Shown: positions 31,245 to 40,764 of the stretch, piece after piece
How the letters are laid out: the number at the start of each line of letters is the position of its first letter
Position numbering within the stretch: the first letter of the stretch is position 1
Assembly: GCA_011109175.1 (NCBI GenBank)
Contig: RDEW01000010.1
Coordinates: 355,837 to 419,836, forward strand
Length of the DNA stretch: 64,000 nucleotides
DNA from: Dicyema japonicum
Lineage: Eukaryota > Dicyemida > Rhombozoa > Dicyemidae
Reading direction: 5' to 3'
Made by a program: the position numbers and the translations under genes
The notes under the pieces: model-generated
What the model was told of the DNA's origin: nothing
What the model saw: only the letters and a program-made list of their open reading frames with translations
Database searches by the model: none

Positions 31245-33428
31245 ATGTCCACTCTAGAAACTCAGACAAATTTGAGAAAGTTAAAGCATGAAAATGAAAA
31301 TATTTCCCGAATTGAAGGATTTGAAAAATATCCAATTCTTGAATCTGTAATAAAGTCCTAAATATTTAGCTTTCCTTGGCTTTCAACAGAATTGTAGTTA
31401 TCGAGAATTTAGGCTTTTTGAGAAAGCTCAAATACCTAAATCTATCGAATAACTCAATCACAACCGTTTCTGGTTGTCTTGCAAATTATTGTAGGGCTGA
31501 ATAATTTGACAAACTTGGAATGGCTCGATCTGTCAGACAATAGCATCCAGGTCCAGTAATCTTAATCAAATTAGGATTCGAGCGAATTAAATTCAAACAG
31601 AAAATTGAAATTTCTGAAATTATCCGACAATGCCTTGGAATCTCTCCCAAATCTCGTTCTGTTAGAAAACCTTAAAGTATACTTACACTAATCCTCAAGG
31701 AACTCTACTTGTGTGGGAATATGATTTCTTCAATTGTTGATGCTCAAAACAATCTACCAGACTCACTTCAGGTTCTTTCCTTGATGAACAACGACATCGA
31801 AGACATCAATCAGGTTTATTCGATTAAAAATGGTAGTTCTCTCACCTCCTTTTCCTCAAATCTCTTATAAAACTACAAATTGAGAGCAATCCATTAACTT
31901 ACGCGACGAAGTAAGGTTTGATTTAACTCAAGCTACACTCCCGAGATTTTAAGGCACGTGACTGGTCTGCCGCATTTATCAATTGATGAGGCCCTCTCTA
32001 CAGGTACTAGCTGCTCATATTTGAGGATAAATATTTCTACTCTCGACAGTACAGAGAATAAAGTACATTTTGGTCACTTATGGTCAGCCCCAGGCAGATG
32101 TCCTCGTAATAAATTCAGTGGAAAGTTCCGTGGACAACGAAAGCTCGACTTTTGACTTTAATTCACTGGATCAATGTATTTTTATGTAATATTTGAGTTT
32201 TGGAGGACGATCAAATCAGTTTGGACACTCTTACCTTCCAACACGATGAAAGTAACCCAGTAAATGACCTCGGAAAAAGCAATAGATCAAAACCATCCGT
32301 TTCTGGTTCGAATGGTAATCTCAGTGTAAACTCGGGTCAGCGAAAGGCGGCAAATTCACGAGAAAATGATTCTGTCAATTCGTTTGATTCAGCTTCTATA
32401 AAGTCAAACAATAGCTTCGATGCTCGTGAAAACAGACCGTTAAAGTCTCTCGATCCTCATGTATGGGAGAGGGAGGTTTCCGAAAATTCTCAACTCTCTG
32501 ATAATACTCCACTAAAACCTAAATCGGCAAAGAATTGTGTTAGATCAGCGGAACGATCTGGAATCCCCCTAATGGCCTGCTTCAAAAAGACTCAGAAAAG
32601 TCAAAGGCCAGCATCTCCCGTAAAAAGTCAAAGACCGACTTCATCAAAGGCCAATTTCAAGTCTACCTCTAAATCTACTGAAATAAAGAAGAAGGCTGTG
32701 AGAAATGATACAAATCACGTGGTTATCATTCAGTCTACAATTCGGGCTATTTTATGCCGAAAGACACAAAAATCCAAAAATAACAGAAAGTAAAGAAAAA
32801 GCAGAAGAATTGACGAACGCAGATAGGCAAATGATTGAGCTTCAAACACAGGCTATTCGAAGGCTGTGGCACGAGGTTACTCACTTGTAGAATTTTTAGA
32901 TTGAGGGGTTGAAAAAATGGAAGGAAAACATTGAGAAATCTTCACTAAAGGGTGAATCAAATTTCGCAGTTTCAATCATTTCCTCGAAAATAACTGATAA
33001 TGGTTACGGAAAGCTTAAGATATATGAGATAAGAGACTCATCCGTGTCTCCAGTCCCCCCTTTTAGTAACTTTGCTTATTTATTTAAGATGGAAATGAAT
33101 CATTGCTTCCAGGAGTGCCGACAGCCCCATATGGAATGCGTCATATTATTGATGGCGATATTGTCATTCTAAGTTGGATGCCGTCACTCGTATTTAACGA
33201 AATCAACAATCATTCTCCACGTGGAATGCTGGGGTACCGAATTTGTATAGATGGAGTACCACGAGGATGTGTATACTGTACAGTAAACGCTGTGAAAATA
33301 ATTGGATTTGAAACAAACGTGGAATACAAGTTCAAGCATGTTGATTACTTTATAGATTGCACATAACTGCCTTTTCTACTTTGGGCGAATCAGCTCATTC
33401 GGAACCTGTTTTTGTTACAATTTCTTAG
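31245..33428 (+). CDS. CEP97: CEP97-like LRR and IQ centriolar protein with FN3-like end
   Basis: CEP97 works with CP110 at the distal centriole to control cilium formation. Spliced through 22-26-nt introns, the chain from ATG 31245 has five to six SDS22-type leucine-rich repeats: ISRIEGFEKYPILESLSL, LKYLNLSNNSI, LEWLDLSDNSI, LKFLKLSDNALESLP and LQVLSLMNNDIEDIN. An LRR cap region with a YTPEILRHVTGLPHL stretch follows. Next are a serine-rich basic linker (32200-32680), an IQ-like motif (VIIQSTIRAILCRK) and a short coiled segment (ADRQMIELQTQAIRRLW). Last is a fibronectin-III-like domain (GMLGYRICIDGVPRG ... FSTLGESAHSEPVFVTIS). LRR spacing and the 'SLxxLSLxxNxIxDLN' repeat match CEP97. The FN3 end is not part of the CEP97 I know. 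Joins near 32010-32070 and 32790 are unresolved. Confidence 0.72.
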
Positions 33429-33811
33429 ACTTAATGATTTGTTATTTTAAAAATATTCGATAAATTGTTTTTTCAGATAAAATTGTTCAAGTTCGTACGT
33501 GGTTCTTTCAATTTCTGGCTGGACGCGATTCGAAACTGGATCTTTTGTGGATCTGACACTTTTTTTGTTTAGAACTTCTTTTTGATGTCTCATAAGTGCA
33601 TCATATCTCCATGATCACAAGGAGAATGATATTTCCATAAATAAGAAAAGCAAAAATTTAGTTCAATACAGGTAAGTAACCACTTCAGCATGGCTAATAA
33701 GTAAAATATTAAAATAATTTGAACTAATCAAATTAACCACAAAAATATAAATTTGTAACAAAATCAGACGCAATAAAATTATATAAAATTTTTTAATCAA
33801 TAGGTTTTTTT
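33429..33811. other. Spacer, nothing recognised
   Basis: AT-rich 3' flank of the CEP97-like gene with no coding or repeat signal I can name. Confidence 0.4.
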
Positions 33812-34090
33812 ATTTATTAACCCCGGATACACCGAGAAAGAAGTGAAAGTAAACAACTAATTAAGTGTATCCAGTTTCCACTTCTACAGAAACAGAGTCC
33901 ATCCGGAATCAACATAAAAGATACAAGAAGTCCATACGTGCAGTTGTGGAAACCCCTCCAGTAGAGTGGGGGAGAGCAAATGATCCTTTTTCGTGCCGGT
34001 CAGGCACTGGGCGCCACCTAGACAGGTAAATCACACGACGCCACTCTAATAGGAAGAGAGAGGGGAAACAGACAAACAAACATAAAACTT
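33812..34090 (-). mobile_element. SINE-B copy, well preserved
   Basis: Read on the minus strand it starts near 34090 (tttgtctgtttcccctctct), passes through the 'agagtggcgtcgtgtgattt' block, the 'gtgcctgaccggcacgaaaa' block and 'ctctgtttctgtagaagtgg', and ends with tttctcggtgtatccggggt followed by an AT-rich tail. It matches the plus-strand copy at 48.6 kb over its length. Confidence 0.85.
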
Positions 34091-34139
34091 AAACCAATTA
34101 GCCACGCATCACCACATGGCTAATAATTTAATTTTAATT

Positions 34140-35762
34140 TTTTAATTTTAATAACCCCGAAAACACCGAGAAAAAAGACAAAAGAGTCAAACAGTTAGGT
34201 GATCCCAGTCCCCACAATCAATTGTGCCATTCGACGTCTGTGATCTTCCATTGTCCCTTACTTTCCGGAAGAACCTTCTTTCGGTCTTGCAGAGGGATCC
34301 GATCGGGAGGGGAATTTCCTATCCAATCTGTTTTCTCTTGCCATGGAAATGATCAGGCGAAGCAGGTTTCCATTTTCCTCACAGACGAGAAGAAATCCGG
34401 AACCACGACTACGGGTTTAGCTTCCATGAGTAGTGGGTCGACTGTTGATCCATCACGTGGATCTTGTTTAGAGTTTTCCAGAAATGTCGGGATGAACTTT
34501 TCCTGTCGAGGTGGTTAACTAGATGCTGCCATCTCTTGTCCTTTTGTTCTTTTATGCTCTTACAGATCCTCTTATTTAGTTGTCTGAGGGCTGTCAAGGA
34601 CTCCAGGTCCATCAGATAGCATCTCTTCACCGGTCTTTTTGTTTCATAAGACTTATTGTATAAGAGTTGAGGGTAAGAATAAACTTCTTGTATGACGATA
34701 CAGGAATAAAAATATGGTCAGCTTTCTGAATGGCAGCGCTGCTAATTTCTGCGGCCTCATCAATAGAGCACATTGGGAAGGATAATCTCCGGGCCAGGAA
34801 TTTATCCACAAGGTTACTGAAACCGGACCAGTCTACCTTCACATAATCCTTTAATCTTTTTGATTCCACCGGACATCTCATTTATCGTCGAAGACCTTTC
34901 AATTTTAGAAAGATTGGATTGTGTTCACTGGAGAAGCTGTAAAAGACGTTCCAGGAAATGAGTCCAGCCAGGTAAGGTGAGCATAGTGTTAAATCGGGGA
35001 TGTGCAGCTATCAGTCATCCTTAATGGAGTCCTCGTATGTGAGTTAGGGTTGTTCAGTATAATCAGGTGGCAGGAAGATAATTTGTAATGAGTTCTCCTC
35101 AGTTATCAGAGGATTGGGAAGTGAGCCAAACTGGATGTCGTGTATTAAGATCCCCACATAACAGTAGATTTTTCAATGTTAAAATGCGTGATAAATCAGG
35201 GATGTAAGAGGTCAAACACGATCCTTGTGGAGGAATATATAAATTAGCCAAATGGATCCAAAAGGACGGGAATAACTCCATTTTGACAGTAATCTGCTCC
35301 AAAGTCTTGTCGGAGCCAAGAAGCTCTGAGGTTCGTTGAGTTGTATCCATAAAAGGAATATCGTTCTTTATAATAGTAAGTAGTCCTCCTCCGCGTCCTC
35401 CCTGACTATCTTTACGGATCACTTTGTATCCGGGAAAAGAGTGTGTTGGTGTGGAGGGAGATAGCTTGGACTCCTGTATTAAAGCGAGATCAGCCCATTT
35501 TCGCGGAGGAGTGCCCGGAGTTCAAAGATTTTCTTCCTGATCCCATTCGTGTTCAGTTGTATAATTGTATTTCTCCATGCCAGGATTGGTTTCGACGTCT
35601 CCACATAAAAGAATCAGAAGTCTGGACAAGTGGCGACACCAGATAGAGTCGAAGACACACGAGTTGAGGGACCACCGGAGGGTGGGGAGAAGCTGTTGGC
35701 TCTTTTCGTTCCTTTTTGGAATGGGCACACCATTTCTGGTGAGCCACATGACACCACGCTAA
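34140..35762 (-). mobile_element. APE-type LINE with N-terminal 2A-like motif; RT deleted
   Basis: From 35762 downwards the ORF begins with about 50 residues, then the 2A-like motif (separate entry). It continues into an AP-endonuclease domain at about 35422-35099 (GGRGGGLLTIIKNDIPF, ANLYIPPQGS, NLLLCGDLNTRHPVW). The linker follows at 34881-34409 (SAAIQKADHIFIPVSS; KRWQHLVNHLDRKSSSRHF). The RT is missing: after the linker, sequence jumps to a 3' end (34230-34140) with tttctcggtgttttcggggt and an AT tail. That end is shared with SINE-B. The copy is therefore internally deleted. Confidence 0.8.
35579..35620 (-). other. 2A-like ribosome-skipping motif (final Pro replaced)
   Basis: The reading frame at the start of the LINE contains LLILLCGDVETNPG followed by Met. 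The 2A consensus is D-(V/I)-E-x-N-P-G followed by Pro, with ribosome skipping between Gly and Pro. Here every consensus residue up to Gly is present, with the leucine-rich lead-in usual for 2A motifs in CR1-like elements. The codon after Gly is ATG instead of CCN. Known function: co-translational separation of the N-terminal leader. In this copy the substitution should abolish skipping. Confidence 0.8.
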
Positions 35763-35784
35763 CATTTTCCCCTATGCTCATATT

Positions 35785-36655
35785 TATTATTATTTAAGCC
35801 AAAGAAACACCGTCTTAACCAATAACTAATATTCAGGTTATCCCGACATCTCTCAATAATCGGGCCATTTTTTCTCGATGCTCCGACTGTGACCCCACAC
35901 ATTTTCTATACGGACGGGGTCTTTTTCTCCTCCTCTTCTGAAATTGCCTCCAGTTGACTTTATGATAGACTCGAGTGTTCTGGGGCAATTTCTTTATCTG
36001 TATATTTTTCCAGTAAATTGATTGCTCTTGACATGATCTTTTGAATTTTTATTAGGTTCGTTGCCGCCAGATTAGAACCCCACACAGCACATGCATACCC
36101 TATTGTTGGGTCGATATTCTACTTGTAGTGGGTCCCGATACCTGGCAAATAAATTCCTCCACAGTTCCCAAGAAAGGCTATTACAAAATTGATATTTTTT
36201 GCACAGGTTGATTTGATGGATTCCACATGGACTGAGAAGCAGAAGAAAGTATCAAAAGTTACTCCTCGTGGTATAGGTACCATTTAACGTGACATCAATT
36301 GTTTGCGTTCCCATCTTTCTATACTGAGACATGCATTTATTCGATTTTCGCACAACCATACATATATCTCATTTAGTATTCCTTGTAGTCTTTCTTTAGC
36401 ATGTTCGACAATTTTGTCCCTAGATGCGACAATTATATCATCGGCATAGGAAGGTAGCATGTCATTATTATTCATAAGATCGGGGGGATTATTCAGAAAC
36501 AAATTAAAGAGGATTGGTGACAAAAGAGATCCCTGGGGTACACCATTGGATAGTAATCTCGATCTGGAACTCTTGTTTCCGACGGACACTTTCCCTCGGC
36601 GTCCACTTAAGAAATTTGCTATAATAAATTATTTGAATTTAATAGTATAATTTTC
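35785..36655 (-). mobile_element. APE-type LINE, RT and 3' end
   Basis: From 36655 downwards: SNGVPQGSLLSPILFNLFL, PSYADDIIVASRD (YADD box), and the thumb region GYACAVWGSNLAATNLIKI, then ISRAINLLEKYTDKE-like sequence. The 3' end at about 35800 has cggtgtttctttggcttaaa followed by TAA repeats. It is the complementary half to the neighbouring copy that lacks RT and may be the same family. Confidence 0.75.
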
Positions 36656-36718
36656 AACACTTTTGTCTAACAAATAAATTACCAAAATACCTAAAAAATT
36701 ACTCGAGATACAAAAAGA

Positions 36719-36853
36719 CTCCGACCCAGTTATGAAGAGCAGTTCAAGATACCCGTCCTCGCCGGTTTAGACCTCCTTAGTGATCTGAGAACACTTAGTT
36801 GGAACATGCAGATTGAGAGATTATTGAATACCAATAAGAGAATTTACACATAA
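36719..36853 (+). other. Short unassigned coding-like frame
   Basis: A 44-codon frame reads YEEQFKIPVLAGLDLLSDLR then TLSWNMQIERLLNTNKRI before TAA. Its composition looks protein-like, and it lies antisense to degraded LINE sequence. No family recognised; it could be an orphan exon or chance. Confidence 0.2.
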
Positions 36854-36859
36854 TGCATA

Positions 36860-37400
36860 TTCAAAAGACAAAAAAAGTAGAAAGTTATTCATAAAATCGA
36901 TTATAGACTTATACGGCATAGGAAATTGATATTAAATCCCATAGTTGATCAGAAAGGAAACGTATACATGGGAATTTTTAATTTCTTAAAAATTAAACAT
37001 AGTCTTTTACAGCCAATAATTTCGCCATCTTTTTTCACCCTCTTTCTACAAGAAAAGGAAACCGGTGGCTAATAGGAAAATAACCTTCTTAGAGCTCTAT
37101 CAGGTTGGTTTCATGTGGGTCACCTGATCTCGGAAAAAACTACCTATATTTGCGGCGAACATACCAATGTCGAACCAAATAGTTTGCTTTATAGTTGCTA
37201 CGGGACGAGAGCCTAGCATCCACTCCCAGATTTCACCATTTAACTCATTGAAAAGACAGAAATCATTCAAAATATTCAAAAATAGTTGTCTTTAAGTTGA
37301 AATCATTTCTTGACTATCCAGTAACCTTTTCTTCAAAAAATCAAAATAACTACCTCTTCACAAATTTATATAAAGATTAGGACAGTAGTCGGAATGGACA
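36860..37400. other. Spacer, nothing recognised
   Basis: Short frames only. No gene, repeat terminus or tRNA-like signal. Confidence 0.35.
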
Positions 37401-37404
37401 GTAT

Positions 37405-37720
37405 TGTGCGCCAGAAAAAATACAGATACTTCCAGGTCCGATTCTCGTTGCTGTTTATCTGGTTGAAGGTTCCACACATCTAAGAAGCTTCCTGGCTTGA
37501 CGAGTGACGTCGTCATCAGTAGTACCTTATTTGGGAAATGGATTATCTACAAGCATTCAAAAACAACCAAAAGAAAAAAGCAGTTGAGAACATGCCTTGG
37601 ACACTTTTTAGCGATTAGCAACATAACTATTCTCTACTCTAAAAATAAACCATGTGTCCAGCACATGCGGAGTTCAAAGCAGTATGGCTTTTGTGCTGCT
37701 ATTATTGGGACAGTTGCAAG
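37405..37720 (+). mobile_element. SINE-A copy, diverged
   Basis: The B-box-like region (ggtccgattctcgttgctgt) is followed by the body block acgagtgacgtcgtcatcag. The tail at 37660-37700 is a recognisable but scrambled form (cacatgcggagttcaaagca, atggcttttgtgctgctatt) of the LINE-T tail. Confidence 0.65.
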
Positions 37721-37893
37721 GGCATAGAACTATAAAAACGTCGAAAAGAGTCCTCTGGGACAGGTGAATCGTCAAAAATCAAGAGGGAAAGACAGAGACT
37801 TGTTAAGATAAGATATTTTGACTAATTTGGTGGAAATAAGGAATATAGACACATCTAAGACAAATATTAGTCAAATATTATTAAAAGAAATAA

Positions 37894-38601
37894 TTACTCA
37901 GCCGACCATTTCAACAAATCATCAAGTTCATTATCTATTATATTAAGATGATGCCCACCATTCTCGACAGCAGGATCTTCCAGTGGTACATGGGGCAGAG
38001 AAACCTCCTCTTTGGCCTCTGGCACAGTCACATTTTTCGTCAATTCAGCAAATTCTGCCATAAGTTCGCTCTATAGGACTTTAGAGAATCAAAATTACAT
38101 CGTCAAAAGTTTGGAAGCCCACTTGTGTGGAAATCAAATTAGAGAGCTCATCAGAGATTTCCCGTTGTTCAGCGATATCGTCTATAAGATTATGCACTTC
38201 CTCGGTGTCACTAAACCATGAATTTAAGGGCAATACATCCCACCAGCCGTTTTAAGAGCCCGAGATGCCTGGGACATCACAGTAATCACTTCTTTGTTCA
38301 TTTCAGCGTTTTCTAAGCTTTCAAGTTGCATTTCAAGTGTAGTTATGTATCCGTCAAGTTTCTTTAAATTATTTTCCAATCTTTTCTTCCGCTTTAAAGC
38401 AGCAAAACCGCCTCTTTTATCTTGATTAGCAGCACACCGTTTGGCAGTAGCAATCTCTTTTTCAATATTTTTGTTGATATATTCTTCCTTCTTCTTCATT
38501 ATTTCTACAGTCTCTCTGATATTTTTTGCGCTATCTTCAATTTTTGGAGCTGATCCATCAGATTTTTTGCCAAATATTCTATCCAACAACCCCATATCCA
38601 C
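37894..38601 (-). CDS. CHMP4: ESCRT-III subunit CHMP4 / Snf7
   Basis: CHMP4 is the main filament-forming subunit of ESCRT-III in membrane scission (multivesicular bodies, cytokinesis). The minus-strand chain begins MDMGLLDRIFGKK, the amphipathic N-terminus. The basic Snf7 helices follow (KEEYINKNIEKEIATAKRCA; RGGFAALKRKKRLENNLKKL; LEMQLESLENAEMNKEVI). A 26-nt intron leads to DTEEVHNLIDDIAEQREI and ISTQVGFQTFDD, and a 28-nt intron to SELMAEFAEL and an acidic C-terminus ending LDDLLKWSAE. The total is about 218 residues, normal for the family. Met1 or Met3 could initiate. A damaged partial copy lies at 48.3 kb. Confidence 0.92.
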
Positions 38602-38810
38602 ACAACAAAAGATAAGCTATTGTATTAATAAATGAAATTAAAAATTAAAATAGAATAAATTAATTTTTAACTTTATATATTTACTTTGTGCTACAAACTA
38701 TCCGTTTTTAGTTAAGGTGGTGACGTCATCTATTCCACTTCATGTCTTTATCTCCTTATCAAAGATCTTTTAAACCGTAGATCATTCAACGTGTACTGAC
38801 TTAACGATGC

Positions 38811-39235
38811 AAAGAAACATCAGTTATTCCACGATCTTCTTAAATGAGGAGTATCTGTTTCTTGTTAGCGTGAAATTAAATTTAGGCAGCAGTGTGAATT
38901 CAAGTGAATACGACCTAATATTCCTCGAATCTGTTTGCCCTCACTATGAATTTGGGTTTGTCGTGCACAAGCGAATACTATGATATATGGAAAGTAAGCG
39001 GTCGAATTAAAGCTGTGCAAATATAGGATGGATTTAACAAAAACTCATATCAGCTTACTTATGAAAGTATACAAAGGAGAGGTGTGAAGAAGGTCGGATC
39101 TGCGGCCGGGTGACAAAATAGAAATATTAGTGACTATTAGTTCTCGAAAAGTGTTTTCAATAATTGACAATAAACTGAGGGTGGACGAACTAAACATGCT
39201 GACATCAAACAAACCATTGGTCGGTAGTTGAAACT
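38811..39235 (+). CDS. Possible spliced gene, unrecognised
   Basis: Three plus-strand frames look coding. One from ATG 38811 is 59 codons long (ISYSTIFLNEEYLFLVSVKL ... CPHYEFGFVVHKRIL). One lies near 39024 (GFNKNSYQLTYESIQRRGVK). One lies near 39095 (RSDLRPGDKIEILVTISSRK, then VFSIIDNKLRVDELNMLTSN). The alternation of hydrophobic residues suggests beta strands. Plausible GT...AG micro-introns exist between them, but I could not fix all phases and recognise no family. It could also be a decayed gene. Confidence 0.3.
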
Positions 39236-39239
39236 TCAT

Positions 39240-40014
39240 AATCTCATAAGTACAGAAAGAGGTCAACACATTTGCAAATTTTACTAAAGTGTGGGTTCAA
39301 GAAAGCGGCGGGAACATTTGAGGAATGCCGGAATTTCATTGCGTCTGTGATATGGAATTCTGAGATTACACAACTAATTAGGTTCTTTCCTTATGTTCTT
39401 GGAGTTTATTTTCCTTGTTTTTGAAGGCCCAACCTTTGGCTTCCTCTGTACATTCCAATTGTAAATAATAGAAGATATCGTGACCAATTCCTTTCTGAGT
39501 AGAATTTGAGTCGTCATAACAGACCAAGGGGAATGGGTATGATTAGTGATAAATTAAAAACGCCAATGCTCTTAGCATATCTGATTTTCAGATTCTCGAG
39601 TGATTCCTAGAATCATAGGTCATTGAGGTATCGAATCATATATTTCTGTGTATGGAGAATAAACAAGTTCACGTCTTGTTTAATGTAATTAGACACTATC
39701 TTTCCTAATATATCTGATGGATCTCTGGCACTGTTCACTTTAAGTAGTTACTTTCATGTCACCCACCGGTTTCCTTCATTTGAAGGACCACGAGCATAAA
39801 TAATTAGCCGAACACGTACTGACAGTGAAAATTTTATTGTTGATTTTGGTTTCAGTCATCTACGGGGAACGGTTATACCAGCAATAAAAGTTCTACATAC
39901 AAGCTTGCATTATGCATTCTCTACTTTCCTCAGCGACTAATGTTGAATACGGTAAGACTATGCTTAATAAAGCCTTTCTATTACAAAATTTGGGAGAATC
40001 TGAAAAATACTTTG
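39240..40014. other. Spacer, nothing recognised
   Basis: No coding or repeat signal beyond short random frames. Confidence 0.35.
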
Positions 40015-40215
40015 ATATAACGTGTGACGCTGCCATCAGTGAACATGCTTCACTACGGAACCGGATCGTATGAAAAGGAACAAGAAGTTAAATGAGATTT
40101 TTGGCTCCCTCTTACCTTTTAGCGATTAGTTAATATAACTGTTCTTTACTCAAATAGTGTGTGTCCTGCCTATGCGTGCTATAAATATTATGTCTCTCTT
40201 GAAAAGGCTTTATAA
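40015..40215 (+). mobile_element. SINE-A copy, 5'-truncated
   Basis: It contains the body (tgacgctgccatcagtgaac, ggaaccggatcgta) and the tail (cctgcctatgcgtgctataa, then atattatgtctctcttgaaa). The tRNA head is absent, as expected for a 5'-truncated retroposed copy. Confidence 0.75.
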
Positions 40216-40764
40216 AAATCAATTATTTTATAAGCCTATAAAACTCGCTTATATGACCTATTCAGCTATAGAAAAAATAATTGGGATAATAATTGCGTTA
40301 TGTGTGTCAAAATTTCGACAAAAGGAAAAGTTGGGAAAGCGTCAACAATCAAGAAAGGAAAACTGGCTAATGAAGGTAAACCACAGTGAAGTCTAAATCA
40401 AAGAAAGTGATTGAAATACCCACCAATAAACTACATGTCATTGTTGTATCAGGACGAGCTGTTTCGTCTGACTTAACTTATGATTCTTGTAGTAAATCTG
40501 GAAATTAAAAACATGGCTTTGGGACGGATTTAACGTTTTAACATACTATCAAACTCAGCGACTGCCAGTAAGGCACGAATTAAATTAAGAAAATCAGGCA
40601 TATTTACGCTTGAATTTGCCTCAAAGAGGATATGGACGCTTGCGTCGATGATTTTGGCTTGAGAGCGCCATTTGGTATTGATGGACATGTTTTTTACTAC
40701 TTCCTTCCTATTTCCTTCCACTGTTGTTGTGAAGTGAATCCCTTCTTGAGTTTCAGATGATGAC

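Noticed and set aside
35565-35762. 65-residue plus-strand ORF
   Set aside because: Antisense to the 2A-containing start of the LINE, whose minus-strand frame is clearly the coding one.
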